Shown one piece after another: positions 8,958 through 19,159 of a DNA stretch of 64,000 nucleotides (position 1 is the stretch's first letter; each line of letters starts with the position of its first letter). Location of the stretch: the NCBI RefSeq assembly GCF_021560015.1, contig NZ_CP073588.1, positions 3,100,001-3,164,000 on the forward strand, written 5' to 3'. A model generated the notes under the pieces. The model did not search any database. It worked only from the letters and a program-made list of their open reading frames with translations, and was not told where the DNA came from. The translations under genes and the position numbers were made by a program. This DNA is from Shewanella vesiculosa (GTDB taxonomy: Bacteria > Pseudomonadota > Gammaproteobacteria > Enterobacterales > Shewanellaceae).

Positions 8958-11513
8958 GTGAAGTGGTTTAAACGTTTATTAATTGCATTTTTTAGCCTAT
9001 CACTACTTGGCATTGCTGCTATAGCTGCCGCTTATTTTTATGTGCTACCCGATTTACCCGATGTTAATTCGCTAAAGACGGTTCAATTACAAACTCCGCT
9101 GCGTATTTATAGCCGCGATGGCAAACTGATTTCTCAGTTTGGTGAAAAACGTCGTATACCTGTTGAGTATGAAGAGGTCCCGACTCAGTTAATTAATGCC
9201 GTGCTCGATACCGAAGATGCGCGCTTTTTTGAGCATAATGGCATTGATCCAATTGGTATTATTCGTGCGGCGGTCATTTTGATAACGACGGGTAAGAAAA
9301 GTCAAGGTGCCAGTACGATAACCCAGCAAGTTGCCCGAGGTTTTTTCTTATCGAATGAGAAAACGTACATTCGTAAAGTAAAAGAAATATTTCTAGCGCT
9401 AAAAATTGAAAAAGCACTCTCTAAGAAAGAAATCTTAGCTCTTTATTTAAATCGCTCATTTTTAGGTAACCGTGCCTATGGCGTTGGTGCTGCTGCGCAA
9501 GTTTATTATGGTAAAGAACTTAACCAACTGACGTTACCAGAGATGGCAATGATTGCCGGTTTACCACAAGCACCATCAGCAGCAAATCCTATTAGAAATA
9601 CCGAACGGGCAATATCTCGTCGAAATTGGGTTCTAAGCCGCATGCTCGAGAAACGTAATATCACTCAAGCAGAATATCAAGAGGCCATCAATAGCGCTTC
9701 TACCGCGAAATATCATGGCGCTGAAATTGACTTATACGCTCCATATGTTTCGGAAATGGCACGTGATTACATGATCCAGAAGTACGGTGAAGAAGCCGCC
9801 TATACCAATGGATATAATGTCTACACCACTATATCTTCAGATCTACAATTGATGGCTCAGGAGTCATTAAGAGATAATGTTTTTGCTTACGACCAACGCC
9901 ATGGTTACCGAGGCCCTGTCACTGAATTATGGACTGATACACCACTAAGCAACGATGAGATTGTGGCGATTTTAAAGCGCACGTCTTCGGTACAGGGCAT
10001 TATGCCTGCAGCTGTGCTAAGCGTAAAAGACCAACAAGCACAAGTGATTGATGAAAAAGGCGAACTACTGACTCTTGAATGGAATGGCTTAAAATGGGCG
10101 CGTAAGTTTATTAGCGATAAACGTCAGAGCTTACCACCGAAACTTGCAAGCGATATATTAACCGCCGGCCAACAAGTCTGGATCCGTCACAATGGTAAGC
10201 ATTGGCAATTATCACAAATTCCTCAGGTATCGAGTGCAACCGTCTCACTTGAACCTCATGACGGAGCAATTAAAACGCTTGTAGGCGGATTTAGCTTTAG
10301 CCAGAGTCAATTCAATCGAGTGACTCAAGCTAAGCGTCAATTAGGCTCTAATATTAAGCCTTTTATTTATGCCGCAGCTTTAGAAAAAGATTACACCTTG
10401 GCTACGCTTATCAATAACGCACCAATTAACAAACCCGATACCCGCCAAGGTACTGCATGGCGACCAAAGAACTCACCTGATATCTACGGCGGGCCAACAC
10501 GCTTACGTGTGGGTTTAGCTCAGTCGATTAACGTTATGTCAGTTAGAGCAATGCGACATACCGGTTTAGACGACACCATAAAAGAGCTAATAAAGTTCGG
10601 ATTCGACCCAAGTGATTTACCACGCAATGAATCGTTAGCTTTAGGTTCTGCATCGGTAACACCATTACAAGTTGCTACTGCATTTAATACTTTCGCTAAT
10701 GGTGGCTACTTAGTTGAGCCTTACTTTATCGATCATGTCACCGATGCATACGACAACATGGTTGAACAAACCATTCCAACTATTGCATGCAGTAAACCAG
10801 AACCATCTATAACAGGGCCAACAGAGCTTACTGATATTGATGACCCATTTACTGTGATGGCAACAGAGGTAGATCAAGAGAATGTCAGCTCAATCACCGC
10901 AGAGCAAAATGTATGTACTAATCCACAAGCTCATTTTGCCAAAAGAGTTATCTCTGAACAGACAGCATTTTTGATTACTGAAGCTTTAAAAAGCGTGATT
11001 TGGGGTGGCGGTGACTGGAGCCATGGAACGGGGTGGAATGGTACGGCTTGGCGAGCATCAAAATTAATTAAACGTCATGATATTGCGGGTAAAACAGGAA
11101 CAACTAACGAATCTCGTGATACTTGGTTCAGTGGTTTTAATCCTACACTAACCGCAACCTTCTGGGTTGGTTTTGATGATCATGGTCGTCAATTAGGCCG
11201 TTCAAGCTGGATGGCTAATGGCGATCCAGATCAAATATCCGGTGCTGAAGCAGGAGCAAAAACTGCCGGTCCTGGTTGGAATGACTATATGAATAAAGCC
11301 CTATCTGGCACCCCAGAAGCGCCCGTCATTCCACCTAGAGGGATTGTATCTGCGCGTATTGATTTAGCCACGGGTAAATTGACTCGAAAAACAGACTATA
11401 CGACAGAGTTTGAGTACTTTGTTGAAGGCACTGAACCTAAAGAATATGTCACTGAAACTCAGCAAAGTGGAGATATCTTTATCGACAATGTTGCTGAAGA
11501 TTTATTCCAATAA
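8958..11513 (+). CDS. mrcA: Penicillin-binding protein 1A (bifunctional transglycosylase/transpeptidase)
   Basis: Polymerises and crosslinks peptidoglycan in the periplasm. It has 851 residues and a GTG start. An N-terminal membrane anchor (about 5-30) leads to the GT51 domain, with the catalytic E in DTEDARFFEHNGID and the motif GASTITQQVAR. An OB-like insert precedes the transpeptidase, whose serine motif is SNIK, with S-I-N in AQSINVMS and K-T-G in IAGKTGTTN. The length is normal for PBP1A. The position opposite pilMNOPQ is the standard context. Confidence 0.96.
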   Translation: MKWFKRLLIAFFSLSLLGIAAIAAAYFYVLPDLPDVNSLKTVQLQTPLRIYSRDGKLISQFGEKRRIPVEYEEVPTQLINAVLDTEDARFFEHNGIDPIGIIRAAVILITTGKKSQGASTITQQVARGFFLSNEKTYIRKVKEIFLALKIEKALSKKEILALYLNRSFLGNRAYGVGAAAQVYYGKELNQLTLPEMAMIAGLPQAPSAANPIRNTERAISRRNWVLSRMLEKRNITQAEYQEAINSASTAKYHGAEIDLYAPYVSEMARDYMIQKYGEEAAYTNGYNVYTTISSDLQLMAQESLRDNVFAYDQRHGYRGPVTELWTDTPLSNDEIVAILKRTSSVQGIMPAAVLSVKDQQAQVIDEKGELLTLEWNGLKWARKFISDKRQSLPPKLASDILTAGQQVWIRHNGKHWQLSQIPQVSSATVSLEPHDGAIKTLVGGFSFSQSQFNRVTQAKRQLGSNIKPFIYAAALEKDYTLATLINNAPINKPDTRQGTAWRPKNSPDIYGGPTRLRVGLAQSINVMSVRAMRHTGLDDTIKELIKFGFDPSDLPRNESLALGSASVTPLQVATAFNTFANGGYLVEPYFIDHVTDAYDNMVEQTIPTIACSKPEPSITGPTELTDIDDPFTVMATEVDQENVSSITAEQNVCTNPQAHFAKRVISEQTAFLITEALKSVIWGGGDWSHGTGWNGTAWRASKLIKRHDIAGKTGTTNESRDTWFSGFNPTLTATFWVGFDDHGRQLGRSSWMANGDPDQISGAEAGAKTAGPGWNDYMNKALSGTPEAPVIPPRGIVSARIDLATGKLTRKTDYTTEFEYFVEGTEPKEYVTETQQSGDIFIDNVAEDLFQ

Positions 11514-11534
11514 TATCGATTTACATTAGCTAAT

Positions 11535-11566
11535 AAAAAAGCCATTCAACTGAATGGCTTTTTTAT
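11535..11566. terminator. Bidirectional terminator between the PBP1A gene and yjjG
   Basis: The perfect stem GCCATTCA/TGAATGGC (11541-11558) with a 2-base centre is flanked by A6 on the left and T6 on the right. It can end transcripts from both convergent genes. Confidence 0.9.
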
Positions 11567-11593
11567 AACAGATGATATGACATTACAATGTAG

Positions 11594-12301
11594 CTAACCT
11601 GCTACTGATGTGTTCGGTATCAATAGTTGATGTAGCTCAGTTAAATTTCGTACCTGATAACTGGGAACAATATTATCGCTTATAGGTTGGTCATGATGAT
11701 TTAACCAACATGTGTCGATACCCGCATTGATCCCCCCTAAAATATCTGAGTGTAGGTTATCACCGACCATCAGCACTTGGTGCTTCTGCGGCTCTCCCAT
11801 TAAGCTGAACGCATGCTGAAAAATAGCTACATCAGGTTTTGCTTTACCCAGTTGTTCAGAAATCACCACTGGATTAAATGCATCTTGGAAACCGGTACGA
11901 CTTAAACGGATATTTTGTAATTCGGTAAAACCATTAGTAATAATGCCTAAATTGACCTTACCCGACAATGAATCAACTAATTCACGAGCTCCCGGTAAAG
12001 GGAGACAAATATCAGCCATAGCACTTAAAAACTGACTATTTAAATGCTGTGGTGTTACGGATAATTTAGCAGCCCAATGAGTAAATCGAGTGTGTTGCAA
12101 ATGTGCAGCGCTGATTAAACCGTTCTGATACTCGACCCATAACGGTTTATTAACCTGCTGATAAACATAAAAATCTTCTGCACTAAAATCAATATCAAAG
12201 CGCGAAAACATTAATTTTAATCCAGCAAATGCATCGAAATGAAATAGTGTTTCATCTGCATCAAATAAAATCCATTTATACTTATTGAGCATATTTGACA
12301 T
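11594..12301 (-). CDS. yjjG: Pyrimidine 5'-nucleotidase YjjG (HAD family)
   Basis: House-cleaning nucleotidase that dephosphorylates (d)UMP, dTMP and non-canonical pyrimidine monophosphates. It has about 235 residues. HAD motif I is FDADETLFHFD, motif II is the TNG in IITNGFTELQ, the motif III Lys is in LGKAKPD, and motif IV is MVGDNLHSDILGG. The closeness to E. coli YjjG (VNKPLWVEYQNG, LPLPGA, GINAG.TCWLN) supports the symbol. Start chosen at the ATG at 12301, with AAGGA 8 bases upstream. Confidence 0.92.
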   Translation of the reverse strand: MSNMLNKYKWILFDADETLFHFDAFAGLKLMFSRFDIDFSAEDFYVYQQVNKPLWVEYQNGLISAAHLQHTRFTHWAAKLSVTPQHLNSQFLSAMADICLPLPGARELVDSLSGKVNLGIITNGFTELQNIRLSRTGFQDAFNPVVISEQLGKAKPDVAIFQHAFSLMGEPQKHQVLMVGDNLHSDILGGINAGIDTCWLNHHDQPISDNIVPSYQVRNLTELHQLLIPNTSVAG

Positions 12302-12433
12302 CAATTAAATCCTTATTTTAAAAACGCTAACTTAACTAAGTTTGAATAATAAAAGTTATCGAGCAGAGCTTTGGTCTACTATTGGTATTGGCTAGCAATG
12401 GGCAATATAACGAGATGATTTTTACGATACTGG

Positions 12434-13504
12434 CTAAGCGCTAAATAAAGACATTAACCTAGTTTCTTGCTGCAGTAGACTTTGATAAATGGTTAACTGA
12501 TTGATGGCACGATCAAGATTATGGTTTTCATATTTAATCCCAAAATAAATGTCACCATTTAAATAATCAGTTAAAAAACGAACACCAAGCATTAATGGCA
12601 TCACTTTGGTTCCTAGCCACAAACTACGCTTTTCAAGCGGAGTAATAATACCAACAAGAGAAGCAATATAAGAGTTGGCAGCGGCAATAATTATTTCAGG
12701 ACGCGCGTAAACATTGGCTAAATTAGTCGAATCTTCCGCCTCAGGTGAGCAAAATGCACGAACCATATCGCCAAAGTCATACATTAAATATCCTGTCATA
12801 CAGGTATCTAAATCAATAATAGCTAAACTAGACATGTCTCGGCTATCAAACAACATATTATTGATTTTAGTATCATTATGGCAAACCCTGATCGGTAAAT
12901 CGGTTTCATATTGCAACAATGTTGTCACTAAATCAGTTTGAGCCAAACAAAAATCGACCCATTTTTTACACTGAGCTAATCGCTCATGACTATCGTTAAC
13001 CTCAGCACTATGCAATTGAGCCATACGTTGAGGTAAATTTAAAAAATTGGGGATCACATCGATAATATCAGTGGGGGTTAAGTTACTCAGTGCCGCAGCA
13101 AAATGCCCAAACGCCTCGGCCGCTAGCTTAGCTTGCTCGGGCGTATCAACTACTTCAATTGTATCGCTATGGGGCAAATAATCTATTGCCCGCCAAAATC
13201 CTTGCTCAGCTAAATCTACGTAAAGCGCGCCAGAAACGGTAGCGATTGGACTCACCACTTGCAAGGGATATTGTTGCTGTTGCCGCTTAGCCAATAAATG
13301 CTGACTAATGTTAGCGGCATTTTGAATCATAACCCTAGGATCAGTAAATATTTGAGTATTAATCCGCTGCAACACCATCGTTTTAGCTTGATCTCGCACC
13401 AAAAAAGTCTGATTTATATGGCCATTACCCAGTGGATGAATGGAGCTGTGCTCGGTACTAAAACCAAACTGAGGTAACACATTGCTACGGATAAAATTAA
13501 CCAA
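12434..13504 (-). CDS. Aminoglycoside phosphotransferase (APH)-fold kinase
   Basis: A 356-residue kinase-like protein. The catalytic loop CHNDTKINNMLF (H-N-D...N) and the metal-binding AIIDLDT are those of the APH/choline-kinase fold, and MVLQRIN near the N-terminus carries the ATP-binding strand. The pattern (QRIN...F.DP) resembles N-acetylhexosamine kinase-type members (NahK-like) more than antibiotic-resistance enzymes, so a sugar is a likelier substrate; this is inference. TTG start with GGAG 6 bases upstream. It stands alone after a three-gene cassette on the same strand. Confidence 0.8.
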   Translation of the reverse strand: MVNFIRSNVLPQFGFSTEHSSIHPLGNGHINQTFLVRDQAKTMVLQRINTQIFTDPRVMIQNAANISQHLLAKRQQQQYPLQVVSPIATVSGALYVDLAEQGFWRAIDYLPHSDTIEVVDTPEQAKLAAEAFGHFAAALSNLTPTDIIDVIPNFLNLPQRMAQLHSAEVNDSHERLAQCKKWVDFCLAQTDLVTTLLQYETDLPIRVCHNDTKINNMLFDSRDMSSLAIIDLDTCMTGYLMYDFGDMVRAFCSPEAEDSTNLANVYARPEIIIAAANSYIASLVGIITPLEKRSLWLGTKVMPLMLGVRFLTDYLNGDIYFGIKYENHNLDRAINQLTIYQSLLQQETRLMSLFSA

Positions 13505-13581
13505 TCAACACTCCAACACTAATATCACCAAAACCTAAGGTAACCAATACATCACTTTGGTCCGGTTTCTCTCTGTAATCG

Positions 13582-14016
13582 TTACTGACTCAGTATCATT
13601 TCAAATTGAGGGTTTTGCATCAAGGTTGCTTGACTGCCCTTTAGGTTAAATTCATAGCCACACAACTTAAAGCTGCCTCTGAGCGCGACATCATTGACAA
13701 TGGCATCTTTGTCTAATGGTGTAAATCTAGCCTCACTGGCACCATCATTAAGTAAATCAACGGTGATAGGTCGATAGCGACTACCGTCATTAAACTCAAG
13801 ATTAGCGCAGGTTTTATCACCCGTTGCTGTCGCTAAACGCCACATATTTTGCGCAGCGCCGCTATCTCCTAACCAGCGCACAATCAAGATTTCACCCTCT
13901 AACGCCAGCCAAAATCCGTCTGGTAGTTTTACCATCTCTCGAGTGCCAGCTTGTTGTTGATGACTTATGCCATCAAGGTGTGCGGCTTGTTCGGTTTCGT
14001 CGCTAGAAAAAAACAT
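13582..14016 (-). CDS. Hypothetical protein, third gene of a small overlapping cassette
   Basis: About 144 residues, no family recognised. The sequence has no signal peptide or membrane helix and alternates hydrophobic and polar residues as in a beta-rich fold (FWLALEGEILIVRWLG, YRPITVDLL, LRGSFKLCGYEFNLKG). The frame could begin at a TTG at 14028, but the ATG at 14016 overlaps the preceding gene by 14 bases and seems better. It is translated with the two upstream genes, implying a shared role. Confidence 0.65.
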   Translation of the reverse strand: MFFSSDETEQAAHLDGISHQQQAGTREMVKLPDGFWLALEGEILIVRWLGDSGAAQNMWRLATATGDKTCANLEFNDGSRYRPITVDLLNDGASEARFTPLDKDAIVNDVALRGSFKLCGYEFNLKGSQATLMQNPQFEMILSQ

Positions 14017-14548
14017 TGACCAATGCAAAGACCAAATACACGACTAAACAGATAGCCAAGATAAGCGCAGTAATTTTACCAATTAAAATAAGCTTTTGCT
14101 GGTGTAATTTGGCCACATTAAGCCAAGATTTTGCTAGCTCGGTAATCGACCCAGATTGTAATGCATCTTGATCGACATAAAGCGGTTGATTATTACGCAC
14201 TGACGCTGTGGAAAATGAGCTAGTGTATTGGTCATCTATTGCAGCATCAGCATCGAGGGCCGTGTTATCTTGCTCAATATCAGCCTGTGGTAAAACATCA
14301 TCAATAGTCTGATTGCTCTGGGTTTCGCCAGAATATGGCTCAGATGATGTACTAAAGTTCACGTCATTATCAGTTAACTCTACGGCTGAAAATGTACTCT
14401 CTGGCGTTGCCTGAACAGGCATAGCCTGCCCTTTCATAACTGGCTCTTGTCTGTGATAAACCGAACCTATATTGGATACTGGCGCCATATTTGGTCCATT
14501 ATATCCTTGTACATAATTAATGATATTTCTAGGCGGTAAAAATGCCAA
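14003..14548 (-). CDS. Hypothetical tail-anchored acidic membrane protein
   Basis: Up to 181 residues and not recognised. A long, low-complexity, acidic N-terminal region (residues 25-130, rich in D, E, S, T and Q) ends in one C-terminal membrane helix (LILIGKITALILAICLVVYLVFALV), so it looks tail-anchored with the acidic part probably in the cytoplasm. The start is uncertain: a TTG at 14548 overlapping the preceding gene by 20 bases, or an ATG at 14488. Second gene of the cassette. Confidence 0.6.
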   Translation of the reverse strand: MAFLPPRNIINYVQGYNGPNMAPVSNIGSVYHRQEPVMKGQAMPVQATPESTFSAVELTDNDVNFSTSSEPYSGETQSNQTIDDVLPQADIEQDNTALDADAAIDDQYTSSFSTASVRNNQPLYVDQDALQSGSITELAKSWLNVAKLHQQKLILIGKITALILAICLVVYLVFALVNVFF

Positions 14549-14870
14549 ATAGCCACCACAGGCTAAGCCGAAATAAAAATACGCCAGCTGACGCGCCCAA
14601 AGGCGCCATAAAGTAAGTCAATATGCCAAAAGCCAATACAGGTATGACACAAATCATCGCTAACTTAGCCGATTTATTGGCATCATTTAAGCGACGAAGT
14701 GCAGCCAAACCAACAATAGGCATAACCGCCAGCGTCACAATCACATTAATTACACTCGTCGGAAATACGATAGCCGCAACGATTAACAACAAAAATGCAG
14801 CGAATATAATTGCCATTAACCTTAAGCCTGTGTCACGACCATCTCGGCACAGTAGGGTTTTTACAGACAT
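14529..14870 (-). CDS. Small DUF805-like membrane protein
   Basis: About 113 residues. Three or four membrane helices surround the cytoplasmic motif ALRRLNDANKSAKLA, reminiscent of the R-R-L-H-D...K-S-G motif of DUF805 proteins, though the family assignment is tentative. ATG start at 14870 with AGGA 7 bases upstream. First gene of a three-gene overlapping cassette of unknown function. Confidence 0.62.
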   Translation of the reverse strand: MSVKTLLCRDGRDTGLRLMAIIFAAFLLLIVAAIVFPTSVINVIVTLAVMPIVGLAALRRLNDANKSAKLAMICVIPVLAFGILTYFMAPLGASAGVFLFRLSLWWLFGIFTA

Positions 14871-14873
14871 CAA

Positions 14874-15214
14874 TCATTCCTATTCATTTACGAAAAAATC
14901 AAAAAAAAACAGCTAGGTACATAACAGAATTTATCGGTAATTATACACAGTGATGGCAAGGTGATTAGATTGTTTTCACCATCAAAACTGACAACCACTA
15001 TCAATAGCGCAAAGCCTACAGAATTTATCTTATAAAGCCAGACCCAACCTAGGTTTTACATAACTTTTTTATTCATTAACCTGTCTGTTGCTTGTCGCCC
15101 ATTTATCGCAACAAGGCACAGTAGCAATCGCTATGATTGCGCTAGCATAACCTTACAGTTAACGAGTATAATATTAAGCTTTCTTAATGAATAATCGGAT
15201 GAGAAACCCTATTT
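14874..15214. other. Divergent intergenic region upstream of gmk
   Basis: No coding frame is supported. It must contain promoters for the minus-strand cassette and for gmk. A TATAAT at 15167-15172, about 40 bases before the gmk ATG, is a good -10 candidate, but no matching -35 is clear. Confidence 0.5.
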
Positions 15215-15838
15215 ATGAGCACTCGTGGAAATCTTTTTATTGTGTCAGCCCCCAGTGGCGCAGGTAAATCATCACTTATATCAGCACTATTAAAAGATAC
15301 ACCATCTGATAAACAGGTTTCAGTGTCACACACGACCCGTAAACCTCGCCCTGGCGAAGTCGATGGCCAACATTATCATTTTGTCACTGTTGAGCAATTT
15401 AAAGCATTAATTGACCAAAACGCCTTTATTGAATGGGCTGAAGTCTTTGGCAATTTTTATGGCACCTCCAAAACCGTCATTGAACACACTTTGGCTAATG
15501 GTATCGACGTCTTTCTAGATATCGACTGGCAAGGTGGTGAACAAGTTAAAAAACTAATGCCATATGCGATTGGGGTATTTATTTTACCGCCATCGAAAAC
15601 TGAACTAGAGCGTCGTTTAACTGGTCGAGGCCAAGACAGCCAACAAGTGATTGATTCACGCATGGCACAAGCGGTTTCTGAAATGTCACATTACGCACAA
15701 TATGAATTTGTGATTGTAAATAATGATTTTGATGACGCCCTAACTGATTTAAACGCCATTATTCGCAGCCAAAGACTAACCTGTGCTAGTCAGCAGCATA
15801 CCCACAATGATATGCTTATTGATCTCTTGGCAGACTAA
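15215..15838 (+). CDS. gmk: Guanylate kinase
   Basis: Phosphorylates GMP/dGMP to the diphosphate in the cytoplasm. At 207 residues it is full length. The P-loop is [11 protein letters not shown] (residues 11-21), the GMP-binding region is [20 protein letters not shown], and [10 protein letters not shown] follows. It leads rpoZ and spoT as in other Gammaproteobacteria, joining GTP synthesis to (p)ppGpp metabolism. Confidence 0.97.
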   Translation: MSTRGNLFIVSAPSGAGKSSLISALLKDTPSDKQVSVSHTTRKPRPGEVDGQHYHFVTVEQFKALIDQNAFIEWAEVFGNFYGTSKTVIEHTLANGIDVFLDIDWQGGEQVKKLMPYAIGVFILPPSKTELERRLTGRGQDSQQVIDSRMAQAVSEMSHYAQYEFVIVNNDFDDALTDLNAIIRSQRLTCASQQHTHNDMLIDLLAD

Positions 15839-15898
15839 TTGTCATAGTGTACAATTTTGCGTCATTTTTCCCCATAGATAACACTGGAGTTTCAACAC

Positions 15899-16177
15899 AT
15901 GGCTCGCGTAACTGTAGAAGACGCCGTAAATAAAATCGGCAACCGTTTTGATATGATCCTGGTTGCAGCGCGTCGTGCACGCCAAATCGCCGTCCAAGGT
16001 AAAGAACCTATGGTTGATGAGATGAATGATAAACCAACGGTTGTCGCATTACGTGAAATCGAATTAGGTTTAGTCACCTCTAACACTTTAGATGCTGATG
16101 AGCGCCAAACTGTTCGTGAACGTGAAGCAGCTGAAATTGCCGCTGTAGCAGCCATAGCAGAAGGCCGCGTTTTATAA
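15899..16177 (+). CDS. rpoZ: RNA polymerase omega subunit
   Basis: Small subunit that assists beta-prime folding and forms ppGpp site 1. It has 92 residues and begins [19 protein letters not shown], followed by [10 protein letters not shown], typical of omega. It lies between gmk and spoT, its usual place. Confidence 0.98.
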   Translation: MARVTVEDAVNKIGNRFDMILVAARRARQIAVQGKEPMVDEMNDKPTVVALREIELGLVTSNTLDADERQTVREREAAEIAAVAAIAEGRVL

Positions 16178-16190
16178 GGAGTAGCGCCAC

Positions 16191-18299
16191 TTGTATCTGT
16201 TTGAAGGTCTAAAAGAGTCAGCATCCAGCTATCTAGAGCCGGATCAAGTAGAATTACTCAAGCAGGCCTATTTGGTTGCGCGTGATGCCCACGAAGGGCA
16301 AATGCGCACAAGTGGCGAGCCTTATATCACCCATCCCGTTGCGGTTAGCCGCATCTTGGCAGACATGCGCCTCGATCATGAGTCGCTTATGGCTGCCTTG
16401 CTTCATGACACCATTGAAGATACACCGGTAACCAAAGAAGAACTCACTGAGTTATTTGGTGCTGATGTTGCCGAACTGGTTGAAGGTGTTTCCAAGCTTG
16501 ATAAAATCAAGTTTCGTGACAGAAAAGAAGCCCAAGCAGAAAACTTCCGTAAAATGATGATGGCAATGACTCAAGATATTCGAGTTATCCTCATCAAATT
16601 GGCCGACCGCACCCACAATATGCGCACATTAGGCGCTCTTCGCCCTGATAAGCGTCGTCGTATTGCTCGCGAAACGTTAGAAATATATGCTCCAATTGCT
16701 AATCGATTAGGTATTCATAATATTAAAATCGAACTTGAAGATCTCGGTTTTCAAGCCTATTATCCTATGCGACACAGAGTGATCCGCGATGTCGTAAAAG
16801 CAGCTCGTGGTAATCGTAAAGAACTGATTAACAGTATTGAAGTGGCTATTGAAACACGCCTTGAAGAAGCTGGAATTCCCACTAAAGTCAAAGGCCGTGA
16901 GAAAAACCTCTATTCAATCTATCGAAAGATGCGCAGTAAAGAACTTCAATTTCAAGAGGTTATGGATATATATGCGTTCCGCGTTATCGTCGACTCTATT
17001 GATACCTGCTATCGCGTATTAGGTGCTATGCACGGATTATACAAGCCGCGCCCTGGACGTTTTAAAGATTATATCGCCATTCCAAAAGCCAACGGTTACC
17101 AATCACTGCATACCTCGTTATTTGGCCCCCATGCGGTGCCTGTTGAAGTGCAAATTCGTACCGAAGAAATGGATCAAATGGCCGACAAAGGTGTCGCTGC
17201 ACATTGGATGTACAAAAACAATACCGATGCGGCTCAACAAAGCACTTCTCAAGTTCGCGCTCATAAATGGATGCAAAGTTTGCTGGAATTACAGCAAAGT
17301 GCTAGCAGCTCATTTGAATTTGTTGAAAACGTTAAAACGGAATTATTCCCTGAAGAAATCTACGTATTTACTCCAGAAGGTCGTATCTTAGAATTACCAG
17401 TCAATGCCACGGCGGTCGATTTTGCCTACGAAGTGCATACTGATGTGGGCAATACCTGTGTTGGCGCACGTGTTAATCGTCAAGCATACCCGCTGAGCCA
17501 ACCATTAATTTCAGGGCAAACCGTTGAAATTATTACCGCCAAAGGTGCCCGCCCTAATGCTGCATGGCTAAATTTTGTGGTAACGGGTAAAGCCCGAGGT
17601 AAAATCCGTCAGGTATTAAAGAGTCTTAAAGGCGATAATGCTATCGCATTAGGCAAACGTTTATTAAACCATGCCTTGGGTGATACCAAGCTGGAAACTA
17701 TTCCCGCTGAATTACTTGAGAAAGTGATCAAAGAAACCAAACACACATCATTAGACTCGCTGCTAGCAGATATTGGCTTAGGCAATGCCATGAGTATTGT
17801 GATTGCCCAGCGCTTGGTTGGTGAGCAGTTTGATTCTCAAGACAGCAATAAAGAACGACCACAAATGCCAATTCGCGGTGCCGAAGGTATGTTGGTCACT
17901 TACGCCAATTGCTGCCGCCCAATCCCTGGCGATGCGGTCATTGCTCATGTGAGCCCAGGCAAAGGTCTGGTAGTGCACATGGAAAGCTGCGCCAATATTC
18001 GCGGCTATCAAGGCGAGCCAGATAAGTACATTTCAGTACATTGGGACAACGTAGAAGGGGTTGAATACCAAGCTAACTTACGCGTTGAAATTGTAAACCA
18101 CCAAGGTGCGTTGGCAAAAATCACTTCGATCATTGCTTCTGCTGGTTCTAACATTCACAACCTCAGCACAGAAGAACGTGATGGCCGTGTATATCTGATT
18201 AATTTACGTATTTCAGTCAAAGATCGCGTTCATCTTGCAAACGTTATGCGCAGGATCCGTGTTTTACCTGAAGTCTTACGCACTTCGCGTAACCGCTAA
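16191..18299 (+). CDS. spoT: Bifunctional (p)ppGpp synthase/hydrolase SpoT
   Basis: Hydrolyses and weakly makes (p)ppGpp. It has 702 residues. The domain order is an N-terminal HD hydrolase (AALLHDTIEDT, YITHPVAV), a synthetase domain (GRFKDYIAIPKANGYQSLHT, VEVQIRT), TGS (IYVFTPEGRILELP), a central helical/zinc-type region (NCCRPIPGD) and a C-terminal ACT domain. The start is TTG at 16191 with AAGGAG about 9 bases before; the MYLFE N-terminus matches E. coli SpoT, which also uses TTG. It follows rpoZ by 13 bases. Confidence 0.97.
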   Translation: MYLFEGLKESASSYLEPDQVELLKQAYLVARDAHEGQMRTSGEPYITHPVAVSRILADMRLDHESLMAALLHDTIEDTPVTKEELTELFGADVAELVEGVSKLDKIKFRDRKEAQAENFRKMMMAMTQDIRVILIKLADRTHNMRTLGALRPDKRRRIARETLEIYAPIANRLGIHNIKIELEDLGFQAYYPMRHRVIRDVVKAARGNRKELINSIEVAIETRLEEAGIPTKVKGREKNLYSIYRKMRSKELQFQEVMDIYAFRVIVDSIDTCYRVLGAMHGLYKPRPGRFKDYIAIPKANGYQSLHTSLFGPHAVPVEVQIRTEEMDQMADKGVAAHWMYKNNTDAAQQSTSQVRAHKWMQSLLELQQSASSSFEFVENVKTELFPEEIYVFTPEGRILELPVNATAVDFAYEVHTDVGNTCVGARVNRQAYPLSQPLISGQTVEIITAKGARPNAAWLNFVVTGKARGKIRQVLKSLKGDNAIALGKRLLNHALGDTKLETIPAELLEKVIKETKHTSLDSLLADIGLGNAMSIVIAQRLVGEQFDSQDSNKERPQMPIRGAEGMLVTYANCCRPIPGDAVIAHVSPGKGLVVHMESCANIRGYQGEPDKYISVHWDNVEGVEYQANLRVEIVNHQGALAKITSIIASAGSNIHNLSTEERDGRVYLINLRISVKDRVHLANVMRRIRVLPEVLRTSRNR

Positions 18300-18352
18300 T
18301 GATTTCATGAGTGGTTTAGTTAACATCTCATGAATATTCATATTTTAAGTTA

Positions 18353-19159
18353 TTACTCAGTTATAGTTGCGGAAAATACTCTTTGTTCTTCCTCAATATA
18401 ATCAGTTAACGACACCATCTCCATCACCCGTTGCTGGGTTTGATTGGCCGCCTTGCGCCACTTTTTATGCTTATCAGAGCGATCAACACGATGACTAAAA
18501 TGCACCACTAAATAATGGCCTTCGTCTAAACCTAAACAATACATGTCGGTGCGACTGCGTGAATGAGGTTTAACCAGTTGATGAAACACCCACTCAGTAC
18601 CATTTATTTGTACCGTAGTAGCATCTGGAATTTTTGGGTAACCACCGTTGTTTATAGCAGCTTCTAATTGAATAGCCATTACCTCATCTGAAAGAGTGGT
18701 ATGTTTACTCATTTCTTGCCTTATCCTAGTGTTGCTACCTCGAGATTTCTCACCTGGCTCAGGGTGATTATAATATTCATCATATTCTTGATTGAGCCAT
18801 GCACCAAGCGCTTGATTATCAAGCGCATTAACGCCATCAGGGGTCTTCTTTATTCTAAACACGGTGCTGAGCATGCCGTATTCACTGCTGGGAAAAATAC
18901 CAATAATGGGTAAATACATCCAAACCCGAGTATAGATATGCACATAAGTTTCATGGGTGTGAGTTTTTTGCTTCGTATTAAACCAATGCCTATTTCTATA
19001 AGGATAATTAACCTCTTTGGGTAACTGTCGAGCAACTATATTACTGATAGGAATAGTTATTTTTAACAGTTTGTCTTCTAAAATAAACCGCTCAGTGACG
19101 AGCTGAGTAAAATCAGCACCACCAACAAAGCCTTGCCACAAGCTCTTCAATAAACCCAT
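18353..19159 (-). CDS. Tandem paralogue 1 of an unknown family (putative immunity protein)
   Basis: 268 residues, no family recognised. It has no signal peptide; YLPIIGIFPSSEYGML could be a short buried or membrane-touching stretch. The first 30 residues match copy 2, and residues about 160-240 match copy 3 almost exactly (MSKHTTLSDEV, TTVQINGTEWVF), so it is a mosaic. A strongly conserved C-terminal motif, SHRVDRSDKHKKWRKAA, is in all three copies. It shares one base with the upstream copy, the last gene of a four-gene unit headed by a hydrolase. Immunity is an inference from the layout. Confidence 0.78.
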   Translation of the reverse strand: MGLLKSLWQGFVGGADFTQLVTERFILEDKLLKITIPISNIVARQLPKEVNYPYRNRHWFNTKQKTHTHETYVHIYTRVWMYLPIIGIFPSSEYGMLSTVFRIKKTPDGVNALDNQALGAWLNQEYDEYYNHPEPGEKSRGSNTRIRQEMSKHTTLSDEVMAIQLEAAINNGGYPKIPDATTVQINGTEWVFHQLVKPHSRSRTDMYCLGLDEGHYLVVHFSHRVDRSDKHKKWRKAANQTQQRVMEMVSLTDYIEEEQRVFSATITE

